DNA of 42,331 bases, from assembly GCA_025459365.1 (NCBI GenBank), contig JALOQR010000006.1:1-42331 (forward strand). Direction: 5' to 3'. Of this stretch, positions 1-8,700 are shown one piece after another (positions within the stretch are counted from its first letter, which is position 1; each line of letters opens with the position of its first letter). The notes beneath the pieces were generated by a model, which was not told the DNA's origin, searched no databases, and saw nothing but the letters and a program-made list of their open reading frames with translations. Source of the DNA: Fimbriiglobus sp. Its GTDB lineage: Bacteria; Planctomycetota; Planctomycetia; Gemmatales; Gemmataceae. The position numbers and the translations under genes are program-made.

Positions 1-76
1 CCCCCGGCCCCCCTGTCCGGGACGAAATCGTGGCCGATTGGCGGAAGTGGCTGACTGGGCAACACTTAGGGTGAGG

Positions 77-130
77 ATGGCCGAGGGGGGTATATGTGTG
101 GCAGGTGGCAGTGTGGCAGAGAGGGGGGGG
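77..130 (+). repeat. Dispersed GTGGCAG-triplet repeat, copy A
   Basis: Three GTGGCAG heptamers (starts at 98, 105 and 113) follow TATATGT and sit between a run of six G (85-90) and a run of eight G (123-130). The same arrangement recurs at 20726-20785 (minus), 38155-38204 (plus) and 41106-41160 (minus). This copy lies about 112 bp upstream of the sensor kinase start at 242 and has the same orientation. Similarity to copy B continues past the core through GAGCCGTGGCC and, more weakly, for roughly 60 bp more. The function is unknown; a small non-autonomous mobile repeat or a regulatory site are both possible. The rest of 1-241 holds no gene that I can support. Confidence 0.8.
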
Positions 131-241
131 CCTGAGCCGTGGCCGACGGTGCGAGGCCTTCCCCAATCGTCGGACACACGTTCAATGTTCGATAGTCGAT
201 CGTCCCCGGACAGGGCGGCCGGGGGGTGAGGTTTCCGACTC

Positions 242-949
242 ATGCGCCGCTCGTTCGTCACCCCCGTGCGGGCGGTCGTCGCCCTGGTACTCCTCGCTCT
301 GCTGGTGGTCGGCGGGCTGGCGTGGGTGAGCGTGTCGGCCCTACAGGCCGAGGCCGACCGCCGCTGGGCCACCGCCGACGCCGACCGGGCCAACCGCGAG
401 CACTTCGCTCTCTGGCGGCTCGACTCCCACCTGCTTGCCCCGCTCGGCGTCGAGAATAACCGCCCGTTCACCAACTACTCGGCCCTCGCCGCCCCTGCTC
501 CGGTCGTGCTCGACGACGCCGGTTGGCCGACCGCCGACCCCGGCCGCGTGCCGTCGCCATTGCTCTCCGCCGACCTCCCGCCGTGGATGCTCCTGCACTT
601 CGAACTGGACGCCGAGCGGGGCTGGCGGTCGCCGCAGGTACTCCCCCCCACCCTCGCCCGGACACTCGCCGCCGAACCGCTCGCCCTGCCGCTGACCAAC
701 TGCACCGCCGCCCAGAGTGAACGCCTGGAACACCTCCGCAGCCGTTTCCCCCTGGCCCCGACCCTCGCCGCCCTCGCCGCCCTCGACCGCCGTGACCGTG
801 GCCAGCCGCCCTACACCGTTCCCGTGCCGCTGGCCGACGAGCCGGCCCTCGCTACGCCGCGGCCCCGCCCCGTAAATCCGACGAGCCAACCGCCGCCACC
901 GGGCCAACCTCCGCCAAGCCACCGCCGAAGCCCGACGACAAGCCGGTGA
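242..949 (+). CDS. Sensor histidine kinase, N-terminal sensor part (frameshifted from the kinase part)
   Basis: This 235-aa frame starts with a membrane anchor (about residues 10-33, rich in V, L and A) followed by an extracytoplasmic region with the FALWRLDSHL motif, as in planctomycete sensor kinases. The last 35 or so residues turn into arginine/proline-rich low-complexity sequence, which suggests reading in the wrong frame. The next frame (946-2517) reads sensibly upstream of its own start, back to about 850, as ...PPRKSDEP...KPPPKPDDKPV. The two pieces therefore look like one gene of about 755 codons with a single-base loss near 845-855. I treat it as the first half of a sensor kinase. 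No response regulator is visible; it may lie left of the window. Confidence 0.7.
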   Translation: MRRSFVTPVRAVVALVLLALLVVGGLAWVSVSALQAEADRRWATADADRANREHFALWRLDSHLLAPLGVENNRPFTNYSALAAPAPVVLDDAGWPTADPGRVPSPLLSADLPPWMLLHFELDAERGWRSPQVLPPTLARTLAAEPLALPLTNCTAAQSERLEHLRSRFPLAPTLAALAALDRRDRGQPPYTVPVPLADEPALATPRPRPVNPTSQPPPPGQPPPSHRRSPTTSR

Positions 950-2517
950 CGTGGCGGCCCAATCCGCCGCCCGACGACGACCGGCCGACCGTCCCGGCCA
1001 ATGTGCAAGAAGTGGAGTTGTCGGCCGAGGCGAAGGCCCGGCGAGGGGCGGTCGGGCAGATGCAGTCGTCCCGCGGTGGGTATGAGTTGGCCACGAACGC
1101 CATTCCGGGATACGGGCTGAAAGCCCAGGCGCCGGGCATGGCCGCCCCGAACGGCGGGGTGAAACCCGGCCCGCTCGCCGACGAGGAACAGAAGAAACAG
1201 GCCGAGAACTTCCGCAACACCGCCGAATGGACGGAGCGGGTGGCCAAGTCGATCGCCGATCGCTCGGCGCGGGAGGCGGAGAAGCTGCGAGAGCCGAACG
1301 ACCTGCAACAGAAGTCGAAGTCGCCCTTCCTGCCGCGATCGCCCGAACTGAAGGCCGCCTCGACCCCGCCCGCGCTGGTGGGGGTGAAAGGCGGCGACCC
1401 GGACGAGCGAGCCGCGGTACCCAAATCGGCCCCGGTGGTGACCCCCGTGGCGGTGCAACTCAGCCCCCTGCGGGCGGCGTGGCTGACCGCCGCCGACGGG
1501 GTGGTTCACCTGCTATTGGTGCGGTCGGCAGTGGTGCGAGACGGTGTCATCTACCAGGGAGTGCTGCTCGACTGGGACGCCCTCCGCCCGGAACTCATTG
1601 CCCTCGTCGCCGACCTGTTCCCGCACGGCGAACTGGTGCCGGCCGGCGACGACCCGAACCCCGACCCGGAGTCTACCCTGAACACCCTGCCGGTGCGGCT
1701 GGTGACGAACGATCCGGCCGCCCCACCCGACCCCGGCTTCACCCCCCTGCGGCTCGGCCTCGGGCTGGCGTGGGCGGCGGCTGTGCTGGCCATCGCGGCG
1801 GTGGCCGTCGGTGGGCGGGCGGCGCTGGTCACGGCCGAGCGGCGGATGCGGTTCGCCTCGGCCGTCACTCACGAGCTACGGACCCCACTCACCGCGTTGC
1901 AGTTGCACCTCGACCTGCTCACCAGCGGGTTGATCACCGACGAGGGGAAGAAGGCCGAGTACCTCGCCACCGTGGCCGCCGAAACCGACCGCCTGAACCG
2001 GCTGGTGGAGAACGTGCTCGACTTCGCCCGGTTGGAGAAGTCGTCTGCACTGGCGATGGCCCGGCCAATGGAGGTCGCCGAACTCCTGGCAGCCGTGGAA
2101 GTCACCTGGGCTGACCGGTTGCGGGGCGAGGGGTTTGAACTGACGTGCGAGAACCACTTGCCGGGCGAGCGGACGGTGACGGTGGACCCGCGGGTGATGG
2201 CGCAGGTGCTCGGCAACCTCATCGACAACGCTCGCAAGTACGCGAAGACGGCGACCGATCGGCGGATCCAGGTGCGGGCGGGTGCAGCAGGTGGGCGGGT
2301 AGCGATCGAGGTGGAGGACGGCGGGCCGGGGGTGCCGGCGGGTGAGGAGAAGGCGATCTTCAAGCCGTTCCGCCGTGGGAGCACCAGTACCGACACCGGC
2401 GGGGCCGGGCTGGGGCTGAGCCTGGCGAAGGAGTGGGCGGAACTGTTCGGCGGCAGCCTGACGTACCACCGCGGGTCCGGCGGCGGGGCGTGCTTCCGGC
2501 TGGAGCTGCCGGAGTGA
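946..2517 (+). CDS. Sensor histidine kinase, kinase part (HisKA + HATPase_c)
   Basis: This frame holds a complete transmitter module: a second membrane segment at about residues 268-292, an H-box with THELRTP (phospho-acceptor His309, codon 1870-1872), an N-box (GNLIDNARKYA), a G1 box (EDGGPG), an F-box (FKPFRRG) and a G2 box (GAGLGLSLA). The family autophosphorylates on the His and passes the phosphate to a response regulator. The GTG at 946 overlaps the stop of the upstream frame (TGA 947-949) but is unlikely to be a real start, because the same frame encodes plausible protein back to about 850. Residues 1-170 look like a continuation of the sensor domain. This is either a frameshifted single gene or a sequencing error; the kinase core is intact. 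Confidence 0.85.
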   Translation: MTWRPNPPPDDDRPTVPANVQEVELSAEAKARRGAVGQMQSSRGGYELATNAIPGYGLKAQAPGMAAPNGGVKPGPLADEEQKKQAENFRNTAEWTERVAKSIADRSAREAEKLREPNDLQQKSKSPFLPRSPELKAASTPPALVGVKGGDPDERAAVPKSAPVVTPVAVQLSPLRAAWLTAADGVVHLLLVRSAVVRDGVIYQGVLLDWDALRPELIALVADLFPHGELVPAGDDPNPDPESTLNTLPVRLVTNDPAAPPDPGFTPLRLGLGLAWAAAVLAIAAVAVGGRAALVTAERRMRFASAVTHELRTPLTALQLHLDLLTSGLITDEGKKAEYLATVAAETDRLNRLVENVLDFARLEKSSALAMARPMEVAELLAAVEVTWADRLRGEGFELTCENHLPGERTVTVDPRVMAQVLGNLIDNARKYAKTATDRRIQVRAGAAGGRVAIEVEDGGPGVPAGEEKAIFKPFRRGSTSTDTGGAGLGLSLAKEWAELFGGSLTYHRGSGGGACFRLELPE

Positions 2518-2765
2518 GGTCGAATTCTGTTGCGCTGCGGTTGTTGTCTATCTCGCCCCACCTTCCCCACTTTCCCAGAATCCGTTTGTGCTGGTCGTGC
2601 CGTTCGTTTCTTCTGCATCGAGCGTAGCGGATTTCCCCAAAGTCCGGGCCGGGTTCGGTCGATCAAAACTCCCGACGCGATCTATCCGCGGACCATCGAC
2701 CGTTGCGGGGGTTCGTCCACCGCCTCGGGCTTACGGGGCGGCTTTCGGGCCGCTGGGGGGGAACC

Positions 2766-3956
2766 ATGAAACGAGCAGCCGCCGCGTTCGTGCTGGTGGC
2801 CGGTGTGGGCGGGTGCATGACCGCCACCCCCGGCACCAAGCAGGCCACGACCACCCTGCCCGCGGAAACGCGGGGGGCCACCCCGGAGCGGACCTCGTCC
2901 GGCTTCCGGCCGGTCGGAAGCCGTGGGCCGGACATGGGCGTGATCCAGGCGAACGCCCTCGGTGTGGACAAAGTGAGCGGGGCCGACTCGAAGGTCCGGC
3001 AGGTGAACGGCTGGGGTCATGGGCACGGCACTCCGCCCGGCGGCGGCCCGCCGCTCGATCCGGGTGTGTACGGCCCGACTCAGCGGGGCATTGGCACTGC
3101 CCTCGGGCACGGCGGCATTATGCCAGCGCCGGGGATGGGGCCGTGGGGCGCGGTGGCGCTGGTGCCAGGTGCGGCGACCGGGCCAGGCGGCGGGGCCGGC
3201 GGCATGTACGCCAACGGTCGAAGCGAAGTGAAGTTTGTCAGTACCCCCAGCACGTCGAAGATGCGGATCGCCTTCCAGACGCCGACTGGGTTCGTCGACA
3301 CCTTGTCCGTCCCGCAGAGCTACAACTTCGTGCAGGGGAACATCTATCGCCTGCGGCTGACCAACATCCCGAACCGCCCCGAAGCCAAGTACTACCCGAC
3401 ACTGGAGGTGTACCCGGCCGCCCGCGAGACGATCACGTTCCTGTCGCACGGGACGGTGCCGATCGGCTTCACCGACGAAGACTTCGAGCAGGTGAAGAAC
3501 GGGAACCTGGTCGTGAAGGCGATCTACCTCCCGAGTTCGGCGTTCCAGGATGTGGCCGCGACGGAAGAGATCGTCTCGACCCGGCTGGAGCCGGGGGCCG
3601 ACCCGGTCGCCGAGGCCACCCGCCGCGGGACCGTGCTGGCAGTGGTGCGGATCGGTAACGCCAACCTCGAGAACGAGAGCAGCCCAGCCCTCGATGCCCC
3701 TCCCGGCATGAACGGGCCCGGTGGCGGCATGATGGCCCCGCCGGCGGGCATGGGCATGGGGATGGCCCCGCCGAAAGGGATGCCCGCACCGTCGGCTCCG
3801 CTGTCAGCCGGGCCGATTCCGCCCGCTAACGGAGCGGTGCCGAAGGTCGATGCTGCTCTGCCGAGCCCGCGGTCGTCGGACGCTTCGTCGGCCAAGCCGG
3901 TTCGTGGTGTGCCCGGCGAACTGCCGCCGATTAGCCTGCCGACGGCAACGAAGTAA
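2766..3956 (+). CDS. Secreted lipoprotein with planctomycete-type repeat domain (paralogue of next gene)
   Basis: A 396-aa protein of unknown function. I chose the ATG at 2766 because it gives a clean lipoprotein signal (MKRAAAAFVLVAGVGGC, lipobox GVGGC, Cys at residue 17); an in-frame upstream start at 2703 would bury that signal. Residues 25-150 are glycine/proline-rich. Residues 150-300 form a globular, probably beta-rich domain with IYRLRLTNIP, TLEVYP, FTDEDFEQVKNGNLVVKAIYLP and GTVLAVVRIGN, which pair with similar strings in the neighbouring gene 4111-5667. The C-terminus is methionine/glycine/proline-rich (GGMMAPPAGMGMGMAPP). It is predicted to be membrane-anchored on the outside of the cytoplasmic or outer membrane. 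The pair may be cell-envelope partners; this is inferred from adjacency and paralogy only. Confidence 0.75.
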   Translation: MKRAAAAFVLVAGVGGCMTATPGTKQATTTLPAETRGATPERTSSGFRPVGSRGPDMGVIQANALGVDKVSGADSKVRQVNGWGHGHGTPPGGGPPLDPGVYGPTQRGIGTALGHGGIMPAPGMGPWGAVALVPGAATGPGGGAGGMYANGRSEVKFVSTPSTSKMRIAFQTPTGFVDTLSVPQSYNFVQGNIYRLRLTNIPNRPEAKYYPTLEVYPAARETITFLSHGTVPIGFTDEDFEQVKNGNLVVKAIYLPSSAFQDVAATEEIVSTRLEPGADPVAEATRRGTVLAVVRIGNANLENESSPALDAPPGMNGPGGGMMAPPAGMGMGMAPPKGMPAPSAPLSAGPIPPANGAVPKVDAALPSPRSSDASSAKPVRGVPGELPPISLPTATK

Positions 3957-3979
3957 CGCCAAATAGTTCCAACTTCCAA

Positions 3980-4075
3980 GTTCCGGGTTTCGAGAGTCGG
4001 GTTCGAGTGACGGGCCGACGAGCGGCGGCGGGTTCTACCCACCCGTTCGCCGGCTCGGCATCCGAAACCCGGAAC
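3980..4075. repeat. Intergenic inverted repeat
   Basis: GTTCCGGGTTTCG at 3980-3992 is the exact reverse complement of CGAAACCCGGAAC at 4063-4075, with about 70 bp between the arms. Short variants of the same words (GGAACTCGGAACCCGGAACT) follow. It lies between the two paralogous secreted-protein genes. It could be a REP-like palindrome or a processing/termination hairpin for the first gene; there is no T-tract. Confidence 0.6.
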
Positions 4076-4110
4076 TCGGAACCCGGAACTGTTGAATCGG
4101 GGATTCACGG

Positions 4111-5667
4111 ATGAACCCGACACTCGGCCTGCTTCTGCCCCTGGCCCTCGCTCAGCCGCCTGCTCCACCGGTGGTTCCGGCGAACTGTAGTACTTGCCCG
4201 CCGGCGGCCACGGTATCCCCGTCGTCTCCGCTTCCCTGCGGGCCGGGGCCGGGGTTTGTCGTCCCGCCGCATCTACTCTCGCTGGTGAAGAGTCCGCAGG
4301 GCGTCTGCCCGCCCGCTGGCCCGGCTGCCCCGCTCCTCGCCGTGCGGCCGGTACTGGCCAACGGATACACCCTGGCGGTCGATGGCACCGAGCGGGGCTA
4401 CGACACCGGCGCGGTGTTTGGCTTCCGGCCGGGGTATGTGTACCGGCTGAAGTTCGTCAGCGCCGCCCAGCCGGACGAAGCCATTGGCGGCACTTTGGAG
4501 GTCCGCGGGAGCATCGTTCCCCGACCCAATATGCGGTACATGGAGTTCCCGGCCGTTGTTGGGGTCACGAAGGAAGACGTGAAAACGGCTCTCGCCGGCG
4601 GGCTGGTGACGAAGGTGATCTACCTCGAAGACCCGGCGAAGGCGCTCCCGATCGAGCAGAAGGCGAACGACCCGCTGGAGGTCACCACCCTCGACGAACG
4701 TGAGGCGTTCGATCTGGCTCGCGAAGGCGGGCGGGTGGTGGCTGTGCTCCGGCTCGGCGGGCGGGTGCCGACCCGGCAGCAGTTGGCCGAGGCGAGTATC
4801 GATGGCACCGTACTCCTGCCTGGAGAATCTGCCCTCGGCCGACCCACTGCCCCACCGGTGTTGGAGTGCGCCTCCGTGCCGCTCTACGATCCCATCCTCG
4901 GCCCAAAGGTGGGCCACGAGGAATGTTTCCCGAACGGCGGCGACCGCTATCCGTTTGCTGGCATCGGGCCTACTGGGCTACTCGGAAACCTGAACGTGAC
5001 GGAAGCGGCACTGGAGTACACCCGCGGTGGCAAGCGGGAAGCGGTGCCGTCGAACGTGGTCTGCCTGTGTGCCCCGCGGTTTGTCGCCCGGCGGGCGGAG
5101 AGCGTGGCGGCGGTGGTGAGCGCGGCCTCCAGCGCCCAGGAACTTCGGCAGGTGATCCAGCGGAACGTGTTCGCTCAGCGGGTCCACACCGAAGAAGTGG
5201 TGGGGCGGGAACGCACGCTCGGCCTGGTCGGGCGGTCGCGGCCAGGGGCAGCCCAGCAGTACGTCATCCTCCAGTCGCTCACCGGCACTCAAGGGCTGCG
5301 GGGGCTGGCCAGCACCCGGGCGACAACCGAAGTGGCGGTGGTGGTACAACTCGACGAGATCAGCCTGAGCAACCGCCTGGCCCTGACCAAAACGATCGAC
5401 CCGCCCGGCCCCTACCAACCGGGCGACGAGATTACCATCACCCTCCGCTACGCCAACAACACCCGGCAGGAAATCCGCGATCTGGTCGTGAGCGACAGCC
5501 TCAGCGCACGGCTCGCCTACGTTGAGGGCTCGGCGATGGCTGACCGCCGATCGACGGTGACGACCGCAGACAACGAGGCGGGGGCGAAGGTGGTGCGGTT
5601 CGACATTCCCGGCCCGATCCCGCCGAACGGCACCGGAGTGGCCGTGTTCAAAGTGCGGGTGCGATAA
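4111..5667 (+). CDS. Secreted protein with paralogous domain and C-terminal DUF11-type repeat
   Basis: A 518-aa protein with a short hydrophobic leader (MNPTLGLLLPLALAQ) and then a Cys/Pro-rich stretch (CSTCPP...PCGPGPGF). Residues 75-217 match the domain of the upstream gene (YVYRLKFVS, GTLEVRGS, VTKEDVKTALAGGLVTKVIYLED, GRVVAVLRLGG). Residues 423-518 look like a DUF11 'conserved repeat' domain: ALTKTIDPPGPYQPGDEITITLRY, then DLVVSDSLSARLAYV, and GPIPPNGTGVAVFKVRV at the end. Such domains are beta-sandwich modules of bacterial surface and outer-membrane complex proteins. It follows the lipoprotein gene with a 154-bp gap, so co-expression is plausible. It ends before a strong bidirectional hairpin. 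The exact role is unknown. Confidence 0.75.
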   Translation: MNPTLGLLLPLALAQPPAPPVVPANCSTCPPAATVSPSSPLPCGPGPGFVVPPHLLSLVKSPQGVCPPAGPAAPLLAVRPVLANGYTLAVDGTERGYDTGAVFGFRPGYVYRLKFVSAAQPDEAIGGTLEVRGSIVPRPNMRYMEFPAVVGVTKEDVKTALAGGLVTKVIYLEDPAKALPIEQKANDPLEVTTLDEREAFDLAREGGRVVAVLRLGGRVPTRQQLAEASIDGTVLLPGESALGRPTAPPVLECASVPLYDPILGPKVGHEECFPNGGDRYPFAGIGPTGLLGNLNVTEAALEYTRGGKREAVPSNVVCLCAPRFVARRAESVAAVVSAASSAQELRQVIQRNVFAQRVHTEEVVGRERTLGLVGRSRPGAAQQYVILQSLTGTQGLRGLASTRATTEVAVVVQLDEISLSNRLALTKTIDPPGPYQPGDEITITLRYANNTRQEIRDLVVSDSLSARLAYVEGSAMADRRSTVTTADNEAGAKVVRFDIPGPIPPNGTGVAVFKVRVR

Positions 5668-5685
5668 GAAGCGGGCGGTGAAGCA

Positions 5686-5734
5686 GAAGGGGGGTGACTG
5701 GGTGGGCACAAGGCTCACTCAGTCACCCCCCTTC
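5686..5734. terminator. Bidirectional hairpin terminator between convergent genes
   Basis: The left arm 5686-5706 (GAAGGGGGGTGACTGGGTGGG) pairs with 5714-5734 around a 7-nt loop. Only two G-T wobbles occur in 21 pairs. It sits exactly between the stop codons of the convergent genes 4111-5667 (+) and 5755-9588 (-). The plus side is followed by TTCCTGACTTCC and the minus side by TTCTGCTTC, so there is only a weak T-tract on either side. Confidence 0.75.
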
Positions 5735-5754
5735 CTGACTTCCTGGCCTTCGGC

Positions 5755-8700
5755 TTAGCCGACCGACACGCCGCCGGTAAAGGTCGGGTCGGTGGCGAAG
5801 AGGCTATTCATCGGGGCAAGCGACAGCCCCATGAACGACTTGACGTGTGGCCCACCGCCGGGGCCGGCACCGGTGATGATCTCGGCCCGGTTGTCGCCGT
5901 TCAGGTCGGCCGCCGCCACGCTCACTCCGCCAGTGAAGCCGGGATCGTAAGCGAAGAAGGTGACCAACTCGGAAGTAGTGGTGGCATCCCACGCCGACAC
6001 ACGCGGCCCACCGCCAGCACCGGCACCGGTGATGATCTCGGCCCGGCCGTCGCCGTTCAAGTCGGCCGCCGCCACGTTCACCCCGCCGGTGAACCCGGAA
6101 TCGTAGGCGAAGAAACTGGCCAACTCGCCGAGAGTTCTGCCGTGGAATGCCCTCACGTGGGGGCCGCCGCCGGCCCTGGCCCCAGTGACAATGTCGTTCT
6201 GCCCGTCGCCGTTCACGTCTCCCACGGCCACGTTCACACCACCGGTGAAGCCGGGGTCGTAGGCGAAGAAATCTTGCAGGGTGTCGAACGTCCGCCCGTC
6301 GAACACTTTCACCCGCGGGCCGGTGCCGGGACCGCTTCCGGCGCCCATCCCGACCACCATGTCGGGGGTTCCGTCGCCGTTCATATCGCCTGCAGCGATC
6401 GACACCCCACCGGTGAAGAACGGGCTGTAGGCGAAGAAGGTGGTCGTCTCCAACCCGGTCACGCCATCGAACACCGACACACGCGGACCACCGCCCGCCC
6501 CGGCTCCGACAAAGAAGTCGGGCACGCCGTCGGCGTTGATGTCGGCGATTGCGGTGGACAGCGGGCCGTTGAACCCGACGTACGGAACGAAGGTGCGGAT
6601 GACCTGTTGAGTGATCGGGTCGATCACTCGCACCTCGGAGCCGAGCCGGCTGGAGCCTGGGGTGGCCGCGAGGAAGGCGTTCTTGGGCGTGACCACCGGG
6701 GGCGGCACCGGCGGTACCACTGGCGGCGGGACTGTGCCCGGCGGCGGCACCGGCGGCGGCACGATCGGGGCCGGGAGAACCGTCACCACCAGTTGTTGGA
6801 AGCTCGGCGTAGTGACGTTGTTCGTGGCGGTCAGGTCAAGGGTGTAGGTGCCGGGGGTGGTCGGCGTGCCCGAGAGGGTCGCGGTGCCATCGCCGTTGCT
6901 CACCAGCAGCATGCCCGGCGGGAGCGTGCTCAGGGTGCTGATGGCGGCCGGCGGAAGTGCGACGGTGGTGACGGTGAACGCCCCGGCCACGGTGGCCTGG
7001 AACACCACTGATGTCGGCGAGGTGAACACCGGCGCCTGGTTGACCGTGACCGTCAGAGTTTGAGTGGCAGGCACCCCGACGCCGTTCGTGGCGGTCAGGT
7101 TGAGGGTGTAGGTGCCCGGGACGGACGGGAAACCACCCAGGGTCGCAGTACCGTCGCCGTTGTTGACCAGCATCATGCCGGGCGGGAAGGCACTGGTGGT
7201 GCTGATGGTGGCTGTTGGGGCGGCGGCGGTAGTGACGAAGAACACACTCGACTGCCCGGCGGTGAAGGTCACCGAGGGGGCCGAGGTGAACGAGGGCACA
7301 CGGTTCACCACCAGGGTGAACGGCTGAGTCGTCGCCGCAACGGCGTTGGTGGCCACAAGGTTGAACGTGAACGTGCCGATCTGCGGCAGCGGGCCGGTGA
7401 GAGTGGCCGTGCCGTCACCGTTGTCGGTGAGGGTCACCCCGCCCGGCAGTGGCGTGGCCGGGTTCACCGAGATAGCCGCGTTCGGCACGGCCGTGGTCGA
7501 GATCGTGAAGCTGTTCGCCGGGTTGTTGAACAGGAACGTGGCAGTGTTGGCCGAGGTGAACACTGGCGCACGGTGGACATTCAGCGTGAACGGTTGATCG
7601 ACAAACCCGGCCGCATTGGTCGCCCGGATGGTAAACGTGATTGTGGAGGGACTTCCGGGCGGTGGTGTGCCGGTCAGTTCAGCGAAGCCGGAGAAGTTGC
7701 TCAGCGTCACCCACGGCGGCAACGTCCCCACGATGCTCATGGTGGCGATCGGATTGGCATTCACCTTGATGCGGTGTAGGCCTGGTTGCCCCTCGATGAA
7801 CGTGGCGGTGTTGGGGCTGCTGATGGTCGGTACGGTGTTCGCCGGCGGGACGAACTCGAAAGCACCGATGTCCTTCATGCCCCACGAAGCCTGGTTCCGT
7901 TGGTCGAATTCACCAGTCGGTTGAAACCAGAACCCGTTGTTGATCGCGGGGCTACCAGGCAAGAGAGCGACGGTGGGGGTCAGTCCGCCGTTGTTGCTGA
8001 GGATCGGCTGGCCCAGAAAGTTCACCTGGATGCCGGGATTGAGCGCGCCGTTCACCACGTTCCCGCTCAGGTTTTCCAGGCTGTTGAAGGACGCCTGCAC
8101 CGGCATGGTGCCAACCAGGTTGAACCCACCGATGGTCCCGTTGGGCATCGTCAGGCCGCGGGCGATGGCTGGGTTGAGTTCGTTGAAGGCGATGTTCAGG
8201 TCGGCGTTGTTCAACCCGGTGCCGTTGTTGTTCAGAGCGACGATGGAGTTGAACAGGGTGAACCGCGTACCGACGGTGTCGATTGTCACCCCACCCGAGG
8301 AGTTTGGCTGGTTCGGGGCCGAAGCACTGTTGCCAACAATCGTGCTGTTGGTGATGGTCAGGTCGTTGCCGCCGCGGGAGAAGATCCCACCACCGACCCC
8401 GGCTTGGTTGTTGGCGATGGTGCTGCGGTCGATGGTGGCAGTCGTTCCGAACAGGTAAAGCCCGCCACCCTCGTTGGCGAACGCGTCTCCTGTGGTGTTT
8501 CCGGCCACCGTGGACGCGGTCATCACCAGATCGCCGTTGTTGTAGAAGTACACTCCACCGCCCCGCATGGTGGAGGCGTTCCCGCTCACCGTGCTGCGGT
8601 CGAGTTCAAGCGTGCCGAGGTCGAGGACGTTGATCCCGCCGCCGGTGTACTTTCCGCCAGCCGCAAAACCAGTGGCCACGTTGTTGTCGACCCTGCTGTT

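Noticed and set aside
5800-6560. CRISPR-like regular DNA repeats
   Set aside because: They are about 200-bp coding repeats of the FG-GAP domains, in frame, without short identical repeats separated by unique spacers.
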